A stretch of 64,000 nucleotides of DNA from Lysinibacillus fusiformis (GTDB taxonomy: Bacteria; Bacillota; Bacilli; Bacillales_A; Planococcaceae), in NCBI RefSeq assembly GCF_002845985.1, contig NZ_PDFK01000002.1, forward strand, positions 868,001 to 932,000, written 5' to 3'. How positions within the stretch are numbered: the first letter of the stretch is position 1; the number at the start of each line of letters is the position of its first letter. The notes beneath the pieces were generated by a model, which was not told where the DNA came from, did no database searches, and saw only the letters and a list, made by a program, of their open reading frames with translations. Positions 57,054 through 64,000 of the stretch are shown in pieces. Made by a program: the position numbers and the translations under genes.

Positions 57054-57716
57054 TTAGTCTTTTACAATCTCTCTCAAGCCCGTAATATTTATACCATTTA
57101 ACGCTTGTGTAGCAAGACGATCCGCTTCAGCATTATCTTTACGGGAGACCAGCTGATATTCTGGTTGAATGTTAAACTGCTCTAGCTTGGCATCGATTTT
57201 ATCTGCCCAGCTTGCTAACTCCTTTTCTAAAGCAGGCCATTCCCCATTTAACTGATTGATGACTACTTGCGAATCTCCTATAATTTTCACAGGCAAATGG
57301 TGAACATTTAACAATTCTAGCTCCACTAAGCCTAAATAAAGTGCCGCATACTCTGCTTCATTGTTTGATTTTAGTTCAGACGAAAAGGCATTTTTTCTTA
57401 ATCGGAAAGGTTTACCATTTTGTTCATAATAAATGGCACATCCTAACCCTGCCTGCCTTGTCCCAAGGTCAAACCCACCATCAAAATAGACAGTAATATT
57501 ATGCGGCTCCGTCTCTATTTCCTTTAAATAGGCTTTTAGCTCTTTCAGTGACCAATTGGTATCTTGCCGATCTATGCAATGTAACGATTTTACTCTTCCC
57601 GTTCTTTCCATATCCTCTGCTAGTAATAATGCTTGAGCAGCAGGCATTTCAGCTGAACGTAAAACAGTTGTTGCTCCTTTTGGTGTTTTATAAGTCCATT
57701 CAATGATGACATGCAT
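57054..57716 (-). CDS. RNase HI-like protein with N-terminal extension
   Basis: 220 residues from ATG 57716 (GGAGG 8 nt upstream; an ATG two codons earlier is only 2 nt from it). The RNase H domain (about 75-205) shows VYFDGGFDLGTRQAGLGCAIYY (first Asp), SNNEAEYAALYLGL (Glu), KIIGDSQVVINQL (Asp) and SRKDNAEADRLAT (Asp), so all four catalytic acids are present. The N-terminal ~70 residues resemble the YpeP/YpdQ type extension. Probably cleaves RNA in RNA-DNA hybrids. Confidence 0.87.
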   Translation of the reverse strand: MHVIIEWTYKTPKGATTVLRSAEMPAAQALLLAEDMERTGRVKSLHCIDRQDTNWSLKELKAYLKEIETEPHNITVYFDGGFDLGTRQAGLGCAIYYEQNGKPFRLRKNAFSSELKSNNEAEYAALYLGLVELELLNVHHLPVKIIGDSQVVINQLNGEWPALEKELASWADKIDAKLEQFNIQPEYQLVSRKDNAEADRLATQALNGINITGLREIVKD

Positions 57717-57756
57717 AATCATAACCTCCGATACTCCCTGACTTATACATAAAGTA

Positions 57757-57791
57757 AAAACGTGTACCGACCACTTGCGGATACACGTTTT
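57757..57791 (-). terminator. Terminator between yheA and the RNase H-like gene
   Basis: AAAACGTGTACCG (57757-57769) pairs with CGGATACACGTTTT (57778-57791, one bulge), with T-tails on both strands. Confidence 0.8.
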
Positions 57792-57863
57792 CTTCTTACT
57801 TGTTATATGTGCAATTCCGAGGACAATTATTCCTTTTTAAATTGCAATTTATCACATTTTTAT

Positions 57864-58211
57864 TTATTGAATTCCTTCGTATAAACCTTGAATAGGTTTT
57901 ATTAAAATGCGATTCACTTCTTCGATTACTTTACTTAACTTCATTTCTGACTCAAGCATCGTTGAGATTTTTTCATTTTGCTGTGCAAGCTGTGCTGCTT
58001 TTTGTGCATAGACAAGCTCATCTTCCAGTATATCCTCACCTGCTAATTGTTTTTTCTGTAAATCAATTTGGATTTTACGGAAGTTTTTAAAGACATTTAA
58101 TGCCTCTTCATCATTCTTTACAACTTCAACTGCAGCTTTTAAAGCTTCAAACTCAGGAATCTTCCGAAAAGTTGCCTCTAACGCATTAATGTCATTATAA
58201 ATATTAATCAT
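57864..58211 (-). CDS. yheA: YheA, YlbF/YmcA-family protein
   Basis: A 115-residue helical protein of the DUF964 (YlbF/YmcA) family: KNDEEALNVFKNFRKIQIDLQKKQLAGEDI and a C-terminal helix. YheA follows yheB in B. subtilis exactly as here (15-nt gap). Relatives YlbF and YmcA act in the RNase Y specificity complex; YheA's own role is unclear. Confidence 0.9.
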   Translation of the reverse strand: MINIYNDINALEATFRKIPEFEALKAAVEVVKNDEEALNVFKNFRKIQIDLQKKQLAGEDILEDELVYAQKAAQLAQQNEKISTMLESEMKLSKVIEEVNRILIKPIQGLYEGIQ

Positions 58212-58226
58212 TCATACATTCTCCTT

Positions 58227-59369
58227 TTAAATAAAGTAAACAATTAAACCTTGCACAATCCCAATCAATCCACCAAGAACTGCACCTAATACGGTAATCA
58301 TTTTAAACTCACGTTTTGAAATACCTAATACAAGCTCCTCTAATTTTTCTACTGGGAAAGAGTCTACCTGTTCTCTAACAACCTCTTGTAAGTTTAAACG
58401 TTTTAGTACATCCTCAAGTTTTTCCTCAGCTTTCACAAAAGCTTTTTCTATAGCTTGTGGAATCACCGTATACTTCGCCCACTCATTTCCTTCAGGCCAA
58501 TAATAAGAAATCGGGTGATTTAAACGTTCAGCGATTGCTAATTGCTCTTTCACGTACACTTGTAATTTCGATAAAATAGGTTCAAATTGAACATCTTGTA
58601 AAAAGTCCATTGCTGGTCGATCTTTTAATTTTTCCAATTCCTGTGTAAATATTTTTGTTAGTAATGTTGACGTTCCTGGCGCTTGTAAAAACTTCACAAG
58701 CTCACGTTGAACTTTACCAACAAGTGAGGAGGAATCACCTAAAAACATATTGATCATGCCACCAAGAGAGCCTTTTGATGATAAAAAATCATCAATCATT
58801 GCCTTGATTGTCATTTCGCCTTCTGGTGATAAAAAGTAATCCTCACCTTTTTCTAAAATATGATGAACCGCTACAGGAATTTTAGCATCAATCGTATTTT
58901 GAATATCATCAGATAGCAGAGAACGAATTGATTTTGTTGATAGTGTATTCTTTACTGCCGAAAATTGTCCCTCAACTATCGCTTCAACCTTCTGCTCAAT
59001 GGTAGCTGACAGTTGTGAAAATCCTGCTAAGTTTAGCCAATCCTGAATGGTTTTATCGTTTGTAAAGACTGTCTCTTCAACCTTTGCTTGCACAAATTGT
59101 TCTACTTTGTCCTGAATATCTTTTGAGAAAAATTTCTTTCTAAATGTTTCAGGCGTTAATAAGTAATTTACTACTGTGAGACCAAGCTGTTTTGCTAATT
59201 CATCACGTCGTTTTGGAATAAGACCTGGCGTAAACGGTAATCGCCAGTTTTTAATATATATTGCTTTATGTGGACGAAAAAGCATTTTAATGGCCAGATG
59301 ATTTGTTACGCCACCAATTGCCGCCCCAATAATTGCCATAAAAAGTAATGTCACGATAAAATTATCCAT
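58227..59369 (-). CDS. yheB: YheB, DUF445 membrane protein
   Basis: A 380-residue protein with a hydrophobic N-terminus (about 5-28, containing GAAIGGVTNHLAIKMLFRPHKA, the DUF445 signature) and a C-terminal helix pair (TVLGAVLGGLIGIVQGLIVYF). The ~300-residue middle is helical and polar. Matches B. subtilis YheB; function unknown. First gene of yheB-yheA. Confidence 0.92.
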   Translation of the reverse strand: MDNFIVTLLFMAIIGAAIGGVTNHLAIKMLFRPHKAIYIKNWRLPFTPGLIPKRRDELAKQLGLTVVNYLLTPETFRKKFFSKDIQDKVEQFVQAKVEETVFTNDKTIQDWLNLAGFSQLSATIEQKVEAIVEGQFSAVKNTLSTKSIRSLLSDDIQNTIDAKIPVAVHHILEKGEDYFLSPEGEMTIKAMIDDFLSSKGSLGGMINMFLGDSSSLVGKVQRELVKFLQAPGTSTLLTKIFTQELEKLKDRPAMDFLQDVQFEPILSKLQVYVKEQLAIAERLNHPISYYWPEGNEWAKYTVIPQAIEKAFVKAEEKLEDVLKRLNLQEVVREQVDSFPVEKLEELVLGISKREFKMITVLGAVLGGLIGIVQGLIVYFI

Positions 59370-59579
59370 TAGTATCCTCTCATTTCAATTGTATTCACGA
59401 TTGGCGTATTTTGTCGCCTTCTGCACTCATTATAGCAGAGCAATGATTTTCTACGAAAGAAATATCCTCTTTAGAATTTCCAATCTTATGCTATTAACTT
59501 CTATCCTAAAAGCGAATAGTTGCAAAATTACCATTATCCTTGAATAATATGAACTACATACAATAGAAACGAGGTTTAG

Positions 59580-59786
59580 ATGATGATTCAGCATTTCAGT
59601 TTTAAACCATTATTTGACAATGCCCAAATTCCTGGGTGGGCTATTTCATTTTTTTATCAACGACAACGATATCAGGCTGAATATATAAAGGATGGGACAA
59701 TTCAATGGATAGGACCAATTCCACCAAACGAAGAGGATGTTAAAAAAATGATACATGAACTCATGCTGTTCCACGTATACGACTAA
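59580..59786 (+). CDS. yheE: YheE-like small protein
   Basis: A 68-residue protein (HFSFKPLFDNAQIPGWAISFFYQRQRYQAEY, IPPNEEDVKKMIHELMLFHVYD) matching the small YheE family found beside yheB in B. subtilis. GAGG lies before tandem ATG codons at 59580 and 59583. Divergent from yheB. Function unknown. A short GACTA/TAGTC hairpin plus T6 at 59781-59803 may terminate it. Confidence 0.8.
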   Translation: MMIQHFSFKPLFDNAQIPGWAISFFYQRQRYQAEYIKDGTIQWIGPIPPNEEDVKKMIHELMLFHVYD

Positions 59787-59957
59787 AAAAGTAGTCATTT
59801 TTTCGTAATAATTCCGCATAAAACTACCTATATTTACTAACTAATAGCACGTCCTTTAAGCTAATTATGTTGATTCATGTTGAAATTTGTATATTTTTCT
59901 TATACATTTATGGTATCAGCTTAATAGTAAATGTTTTTTATGCAGGGGGCCATTTCA

Positions 59958-60374
59958 ATGAGTAAAGTCACACTTTCGGATGACTTAAACAGCTATAATT
60001 CAAAAGCATTAATTCGTACAAAAGTAAAAGAATTTTTTTCAGAATTTTCAACCAAAATATTCGAACTAACCGATGAAGCAGGTACTATGAATAGTAAAAA
60101 ATTCGAAGAACTTTCTGGCTATAAAAGCGACTTCTACAATGAATATTGCAGTCAATTAAAGGGCTTTTTTGATTCTTCTACTAGCTCTTTCGGGAAGAAA
60201 TCAAGTAAAATGTTCTATTTAACGTATAATGGAAAAAATTATGTATTAACACAGCAGGGCATTACAGAAAAAGCACCTGTATCTATTGCTCCCTTCACAG
60301 GCGTAATACCTAGTAAGGAAACCGTTCATGATGTTGAAAAGGCATGTTTAAAATTACGGTTCCAACAAGAATAA
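59958..60374 (+). CDS. Hypothetical protein
   Basis: 138 residues from ATG 59958 (CAGGGGG upstream; the longer reading from 59931 is not supported). Soluble, Ser/Lys/Phe-rich (VKEFFSEFSTKIFELTD, FFDSSTSSFGKKSSKMFYLTYNGKNYVLTQQGI). No recognised domain, no signal peptide. Monocistronic with a strong terminator. Confidence 0.65.
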   Translation: MSKVTLSDDLNSYNSKALIRTKVKEFFSEFSTKIFELTDEAGTMNSKKFEELSGYKSDFYNEYCSQLKGFFDSSTSSFGKKSSKMFYLTYNGKNYVLTQQGITEKAPVSIAPFTGVIPSKETVHDVEKACLKLRFQQE

Positions 60375-60408
60375 CCGAGTAAAAAATGGCAACATTTTTT
60401 TTGCATAG

Positions 60409-60444
60409 AAAAGGGGAGTCTCAAATAATCGAGACTCCCCTTTT
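60409..60444 (+). terminator. Terminator of the 59958 gene
   Basis: AAAAGGGGAGTCTC (60409-60422) pairs perfectly with GAGACTCCCCTTTT (60431-60444). The following 300 bases to 60745 hold only a possible promoter (TTGTCA 60665-60670, TTAAAT 60688-60693). Confidence 0.9.
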
Positions 60445-60745
60445 AGCTATAAAAAATAATTCATTTAAAAAAATCCGCAAGCTAAAGCACTCTTGAGATT
60501 TTTTGACGTGTCGTAATATATGAGATGCAAAATGCTTCTTTCCCTAAACAAACTATCTTTGCTCTTTTTAAAGTTAGCATATAGCTATGGCAATTACAAT
60601 CTTTTGGTATTTGAATCTAGTTACTTTTTTCAAAAAGGTACTGGAAAAACTAGCGAAAAAATCGTTGTCAATATTTGTGTTTTTCTTTTAAATAATTTAT
60701 TATTGAGACATCCAACAATTTTTTAAATCATAGGAGGTGTACACT

Positions 60746-60817
60746 TTGTTTACTTCCCTCATTCGGGCGGGAACAAAGGAATTATTTGGACGGAGACATA
60801 TTGGAGATAACCATTAG
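60746..60817 (+). CDS. Possible upstream ORF overlapping the CNNM start
   Basis: AGGAGG (60732-60737) is ideally placed for the TTG at 60746, which opens a 23-codon reading frame (begins MFTSLIRAG, ends at TAG 60815-60817). It overlaps the start of the CNNM gene in another frame. May be a leader peptide for translational coupling, or mark a misjudged start. Confidence 0.3.
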   Translation: MFTSLIRAGTKELFGRRHIGDNH

Positions 60818-62138
60818 GTTGGCGGCATTCGCCCTACTAATTATAATGACAGGATTTTTCGTTGCAACTGAATTTGCAATCGTAAAAGTGAGATCTACCC
60901 GCATTGATCAATTGCTCGCAGAAGGGCATAAGAAAGCGAAAAATGCAAAACGAGTTGTTTCAGATTTAGATGAGTATTTATCTGCGTGTCAGTTAGGTAT
61001 TACCATCACTGCACTTGGTTTAGGTTGGTTAGGTGAACCTACATTCGAAATCATTTTGCACCCAGTGTTTGAATTTCTAAATTTGAATGGTAGTATTACA
61101 TCTATCCTTTCATTCATACTTGCATTCTCAATCGTAACGTTTATGCATGTTGTTATTGGGGAGTTGGCGCCAAAAACATTAGCCATCCAAAAAGCAGAAT
61201 TTGTCACATTAAACTTGTCTGGCCCATTAATTTTATTCCACAATATTACGTATCCAATCATTAAGTTATTAAACGGATCTGCCCGTGGTTTAACTGGTCT
61301 TTTCGGCTTAAAAATGATGTCAGAATCAGAAGTAGCCCATACAGAGGAAGAGCTGCGAATGATTTTGTCGGATAGTTTAAAAGGTGGAGAAATTAATAAC
61401 TCAGAATATGAATATGTTAACAGTATTTTTGAGTTCTCAGATCGTCTTGCAAAAGAAATTATGGTTCCTCGGACTGAAATTGTCGGCATTGAAAAAGAGC
61501 TAACAATTAAAGAAGTGTTCGATTTAATGGGTGTCGAGCAGTATACTCGTTATCCAATTCTTGATGGGGATAAAGACCATATTATCGGCTTAGTCAACAT
61601 GAAGCATTTGTTAACCGCTTACATTAAAGACTCCAAAAATGGTGATAAGCCTGTTATGGACTATATGCAACCGATTATTCGAGTGATGGAAACAACGCAA
61701 ATTAACGATTTGTTACTAAAAATTCAACGTGAACGTATTCATATGGCCATTTTAATGGATGAATATGGCGGAACATCTGGTCTAGTGACGATTGAAGATA
61801 TTATTGAGGAAATTGTCGGCGATATTCAAGACGAATTCGATGAAGATGAAATCCCAGAAGTACAGGAAATTGCAGAAAATCATTTTATTTTAAATGCTAA
61901 GATGCTTCTTGAAAATGTAAATGATATACTAGGTACTGACATAGAAGATGATGATATTGATACGATCGGCGGTTGGTTCATGACGAAGCGTTTTGATGCA
62001 GTCGAAGGAGACAGTATTCAGGAGCAAGGTTTTGAATTTATCGCAAAAGAATTAGATGGGCACCATATTTTATACTTAGAAGTTCTGAAATTACCTGAAA
62101 GTGATTTATCAAATGAATTTGACGCAGTCATGGACTGA
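60786..62138 (+). CDS. CNNM/CorC-family ion transporter (hemolysin-III-like, CBS domains)
   Basis: A 450-residue protein. DUF21 membrane domain with about four helices (residues 5-175: GFFVATEFAIVKVRSTRI, ELAPKTLAIQKAE), paired CBS domains (about 205-330: MVPRTEIVGIE, YTRYPILDGDKDHIIGLVNMKHLL) and a C-terminal CorC/HlyC domain. YhdP/YhdT/YugS-type relatives export Mg2+ or similar cations. The start is probably the TTG at 60786 with AAAGGA 5 nt before it; an alternative TTG follows at 60801. Confidence 0.88.
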   Translation: MDGDILEITIRLAAFALLIIMTGFFVATEFAIVKVRSTRIDQLLAEGHKKAKNAKRVVSDLDEYLSACQLGITITALGLGWLGEPTFEIILHPVFEFLNLNGSITSILSFILAFSIVTFMHVVIGELAPKTLAIQKAEFVTLNLSGPLILFHNITYPIIKLLNGSARGLTGLFGLKMMSESEVAHTEEELRMILSDSLKGGEINNSEYEYVNSIFEFSDRLAKEIMVPRTEIVGIEKELTIKEVFDLMGVEQYTRYPILDGDKDHIIGLVNMKHLLTAYIKDSKNGDKPVMDYMQPIIRVMETTQINDLLLKIQRERIHMAILMDEYGGTSGLVTIEDIIEEIVGDIQDEFDEDEIPEVQEIAENHFILNAKMLLENVNDILGTDIEDDDIDTIGGWFMTKRFDAVEGDSIQEQGFEFIAKELDGHHILYLEVLKLPESDLSNEFDAVMD

Positions 62139-62262
62139 AATTGAATTGCCTCGTTGTACTTGTCATGGTATTATTGAAATCACGCTTGTATAATCCGAGC
62201 TATAAATATGGTCTTTCCTTCACATCTTATAGATGGGAGCAAATACCGTAATAAATAGATCG

Positions 62263-62291
62263 AACGACTCCCTTTTTAAGAGGGAGTCGTT
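62263..62291 (+). terminator. Terminator between the CNNM and CDF genes
   Basis: AACGACTCCCT (62263-62273) pairs with AGGGAGTCGTT (62281-62291), then TTC. It ends only 37 nt before the CDF start. Confidence 0.85.
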
Positions 62292-62327
62292 TTCTAATGT
62301 CCGAAAGTTTTGCGAGGGGGAAACAAA

Positions 62328-63236
62328 ATGGAGCTCTATACAAATTTACGGCAAGGGGAAAAAGGTGCTTGGCTATCCATTGGTACATATCTAATCCTAA
62401 GCTCTGCCAAACTTACTATTGGCTACATTGGTACATCAGAAGCATTAAAAGCAGATGGTTTAAACAATACCACGGATATCATCGCCTCCATCGCCGTACT
62501 GATTGGATTACGCATTGCTCAAAGACCGCCTGATTCCAACCACCAATACGGACATTTACGTGCTGAAACGGTTGCCTCTTTAGTTGCATCATTCATTATG
62601 CTTGTAGTCGGTCTCCAAGTACTTATTAATTCTTTACAAAATTTATGGCAGCCAACTGGTACAACACCTTCCCTGTTAACTGCTTATGTAGCAATCGGTA
62701 GTGCCGTTGTCATGTATGTCGTTTATCGCTATAATTTGGCACTATCTAAAAAAATTAAAAGTGCCGCTGTTAAGGCAGCAGCATTTGATAATCGCTCGGA
62801 TGCCCTTGTCAGTATCGGCACAGCCATCGGTATTTTTGGAGCTATTTTTGGCTTTCCGATCATCGATTCTCTGACAGCCCTCATTGTTGCCTTTTTAATT
62901 ATTAAAACAGCAGTAGAAATCTTCTGGGAAGCTGTTCAAAGTCTGACAGATGCATTTGATATTGATGAAGTGGAGACATTATCGGTCTTAATCCGTAATG
63001 TGGATGGTGTAATCGAGCTCTTGGACTTTAAAGGGCGTGCACATGGAAATATGTACTTCATCGACATAACGGTTACCGTTGACCCTTATTTAAATGTTTT
63101 TGAAAGTCACCGCATTACTGAAGAAATTGAGCATACCATTATGCGCGAAAATCGTTTTTGTCAGGTTCTTGTGCATATCGAGCCCCATGTAGAATTGATT
63201 CCTCCACAAAACGACGACAAGTCTCCTACCAATTAA
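62328..63236 (+). CDS. Cation diffusion facilitator (CDF) metal efflux protein
   Basis: A 302-residue CDF transporter with about six helices (roughly 13-205) and a cytoplasmic C-terminal domain (about 210-290). Metal-site motifs ADGLNNTTDI (TM2) and FDNRSDALVSIG (TM5) have Asn-Asp arrangements like the Mn-type CDFs MneP/MneS rather than HxxxD zinc types. GAGGGGG lies 8 nt before ATG 62328; the longer reading lacks a ribosome site. Mn2+ efflux is the best guess. Confidence 0.88.
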   Translation: MELYTNLRQGEKGAWLSIGTYLILSSAKLTIGYIGTSEALKADGLNNTTDIIASIAVLIGLRIAQRPPDSNHQYGHLRAETVASLVASFIMLVVGLQVLINSLQNLWQPTGTTPSLLTAYVAIGSAVVMYVVYRYNLALSKKIKSAAVKAAAFDNRSDALVSIGTAIGIFGAIFGFPIIDSLTALIVAFLIIKTAVEIFWEAVQSLTDAFDIDEVETLSVLIRNVDGVIELLDFKGRAHGNMYFIDITVTVDPYLNVFESHRITEEIEHTIMRENRFCQVLVHIEPHVELIPPQNDDKSPTN

Positions 63237-63252
63237 TTGGTAGGAGACTTGT
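63217..63252 (+). terminator. Perfect-palindrome terminator between the CDF and zinc-ribbon genes
   Basis: An 18-bp perfect inverted repeat, ACAAGTCTCCTACCAATT and its complement with no spacer, that includes the CDF stop codon. T5 follows; serves both convergent genes. Confidence 0.9.
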
Positions 63253-63254
63253 TT

Positions 63255-63998
63255 TTATTTAATGGCGATATAAATATCTACCTGTGCTTCTTGTGGATTA
63301 GCGCATCGTTCATCATACAATTCAAAATCCCCTGTATATGTTCGTTCAACTGTAGCATTTGCAAACCATGTCCAAATCTCTTGCCAAGCTTGGATAACAA
63401 CCTCTGGCAAGCTTCCTTTCTCAGATGTAAAAACTAAATATTTAGCTGTTGGCATCGTTTTAACGACTAAACCAGCTGGTGTTTCATCATCATTGCTTGA
63501 CACTTCTACACCTAGTGTAACGGCGTAATCTCCATTCACATCCGTCTCATAGTCTGAATACAAACCATAAATATTGTTATTTTTACGTTCAGCTATTTGG
63601 CCTGAAATATTTTGTTGGTAAAAGTGATCCCATAATTGTGGGATTTTAGCTTGTGCTGTCATTTCATTTGCATTACTTGTTTGAGCTGAAATTCCTATGA
63701 TTTGAAAGGACTCCAATTCCACCATTTTTGGCTCTTTCCATTCATCTTTTCTCCATCGTTTTAAACTTGGTAAAAAGGATGTCAGCATATGACGTGCCTC
63801 ATTTTCAGGCATACCATCTTCCTGAAGATGTGGTACGCATATTTCGATCATTTCTTTCACTGTTAATTGAGGTTGTTTAAACTCTCCTCCCTCATAACAA
63901 TATGTACAATACTCCTGACTTTTGTGCCCTTCTTTTTCACTACCTAATAATGCCTCATCTACTAATGGCATACCACAGCTTTGACAATAGCTTTGCAT
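63255..63998 (-). CDS. Zinc-ribbon plus GyrI-like effector-binding protein
   Basis: 247 residues. N-terminal zinc ribbon (CQSCGMPL at 5-12 and YCTYCYEGGEF at 30-40), a short helical linker (VKEMIEICVPHLQEDGMPENEARHML), and a GyrI/AraC-effector domain (about 93-247: FQIIGISAQTS, GLYSDYETDVNGDYAVTLGVEV, DIYIAI). The fold binds small molecules; no DNA-binding helix is seen. The ATG is 2 bases from the window end, so its upstream site is not visible. Confidence 0.85.
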   Translation of the reverse strand: MQSYCQSCGMPLVDEALLGSEKEGHKSQEYCTYCYEGGEFKQPQLTVKEMIEICVPHLQEDGMPENEARHMLTSFLPSLKRWRKDEWKEPKMVELESFQIIGISAQTSNANEMTAQAKIPQLWDHFYQQNISGQIAERKNNNIYGLYSDYETDVNGDYAVTLGVEVSSNDDETPAGLVVKTMPTAKYLVFTSEKGSLPEVVIQAWQEIWTWFANATVERTYTGDFELYDERCANPQEAQVDIYIAIK

Positions 63999-64000
63999 CG

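Noticed and set aside
60520-60726. 68-residue plus-strand ORF in the CNNM leader
   Set aside because: No ribosome site, low-complexity AT-rich translation, no recognisable features.
60989-61489. 166-residue minus-strand ORF within the CNNM gene
   Set aside because: Lies wholly inside a well-supported membrane protein gene; the translation shows no domain.
62140-62327. yybP-ykoY manganese riboswitch before the CDF gene
   Set aside because: The conserved riboswitch core and paired loops are not present; only a simple terminator hairpin is seen.

Overview
The window looks like chromosome from a low-GC, spore-forming member of the Bacillales, most probably Lysinibacillus or a close relative. 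The reasons are AT-rich codon use, strong GGAGG ribosome binding sites, frequent TTG/GTG starts, many U-tailed hairpin terminators, a YjcZ-type mini-protein, a BclA-like collagen glycoprotein, and gene neighbourhoods that match the Bacillus subtilis yhe/yha/yhf/yhg segments. I see no rRNA, tRNA, IS element, prophage or CRISPR array.

Layout. 1-3.4 kb: a partial EAL/HDOD protein, a DedA membrane protein and a long-chain acyl-CoA ligase. 3.5-8.4 kb: a five-gene Bce-type peptide-antibiotic sensing and resistance operon (response regulator, short sensor kinase, unknown 141-aa protein, ABC ATPase, ABC permease) sitting between lcfB and lplJ. 8.5-9.8 kb: lplJ and yhfH. 9.9-10.3 kb: a non-coding repeat. 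10.4-13.3 kb: yhgE with its TetR regulator. 13.4-21.0 kb: an accessory block separating yhgD from hemY. It holds a four-gene operon (beta-propeller lipoprotein, response regulator, kinase, YtkA/FixH-like lipoprotein) and a divergent pair (glycosyltransferase, large GXT collagen-like protein).

21.1-24.7 kb: hemE-hemH-hemY, the late coproporphyrin-dependent haem branch, with hmoB (haem monooxygenase) divergent. 25.5-32.3 kb: ecsAB, hit, trpP, yhaH, hpr/scoC, a DUF3267 protein, small membrane proteins and prsA, close to the B. subtilis order. 32.4-41.3 kb: a chemoreceptor, yhaMNO, a YhzD-like protein, an enoyl-CoA hydratase and trhO. 41.4-47 kb: an FAD dehydrogenase, a T-box-controlled serA and an ECF sigma/anti-sigma pair. 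47-53.2 kb: a HAD phosphatase, a metallo-beta-lactamase lipoprotein with DUF3006, and a glycerate unit (glxK, gntP, divergent cdaR). 53.2-64 kb: hemZ, an orphan protein, a stalk-domain exported protein, a second copy of the non-coding repeat, an RNase H-like protein, yheA, yheB, yheE, a CNNM transporter, a CDF metal efflux pump and a zinc-ribbon/GyrI-like protein.

Regulatory logic readable from sequence: five NAG triplets at exact 5-nt spacing over the trpP ribosome binding site (TRAP-like); TGAAT-N4-ATTCA palindromes in front of both fatty-acid genes (FadR-like); TGACC-N13-GGTCA in front of both yhgD and yhgE; a serine-type T-box before serA; and a hairpin covering the ribosome binding site of the collagen gene.

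Family assignments come from reading the proteins and remembered homologues; no database search was run.
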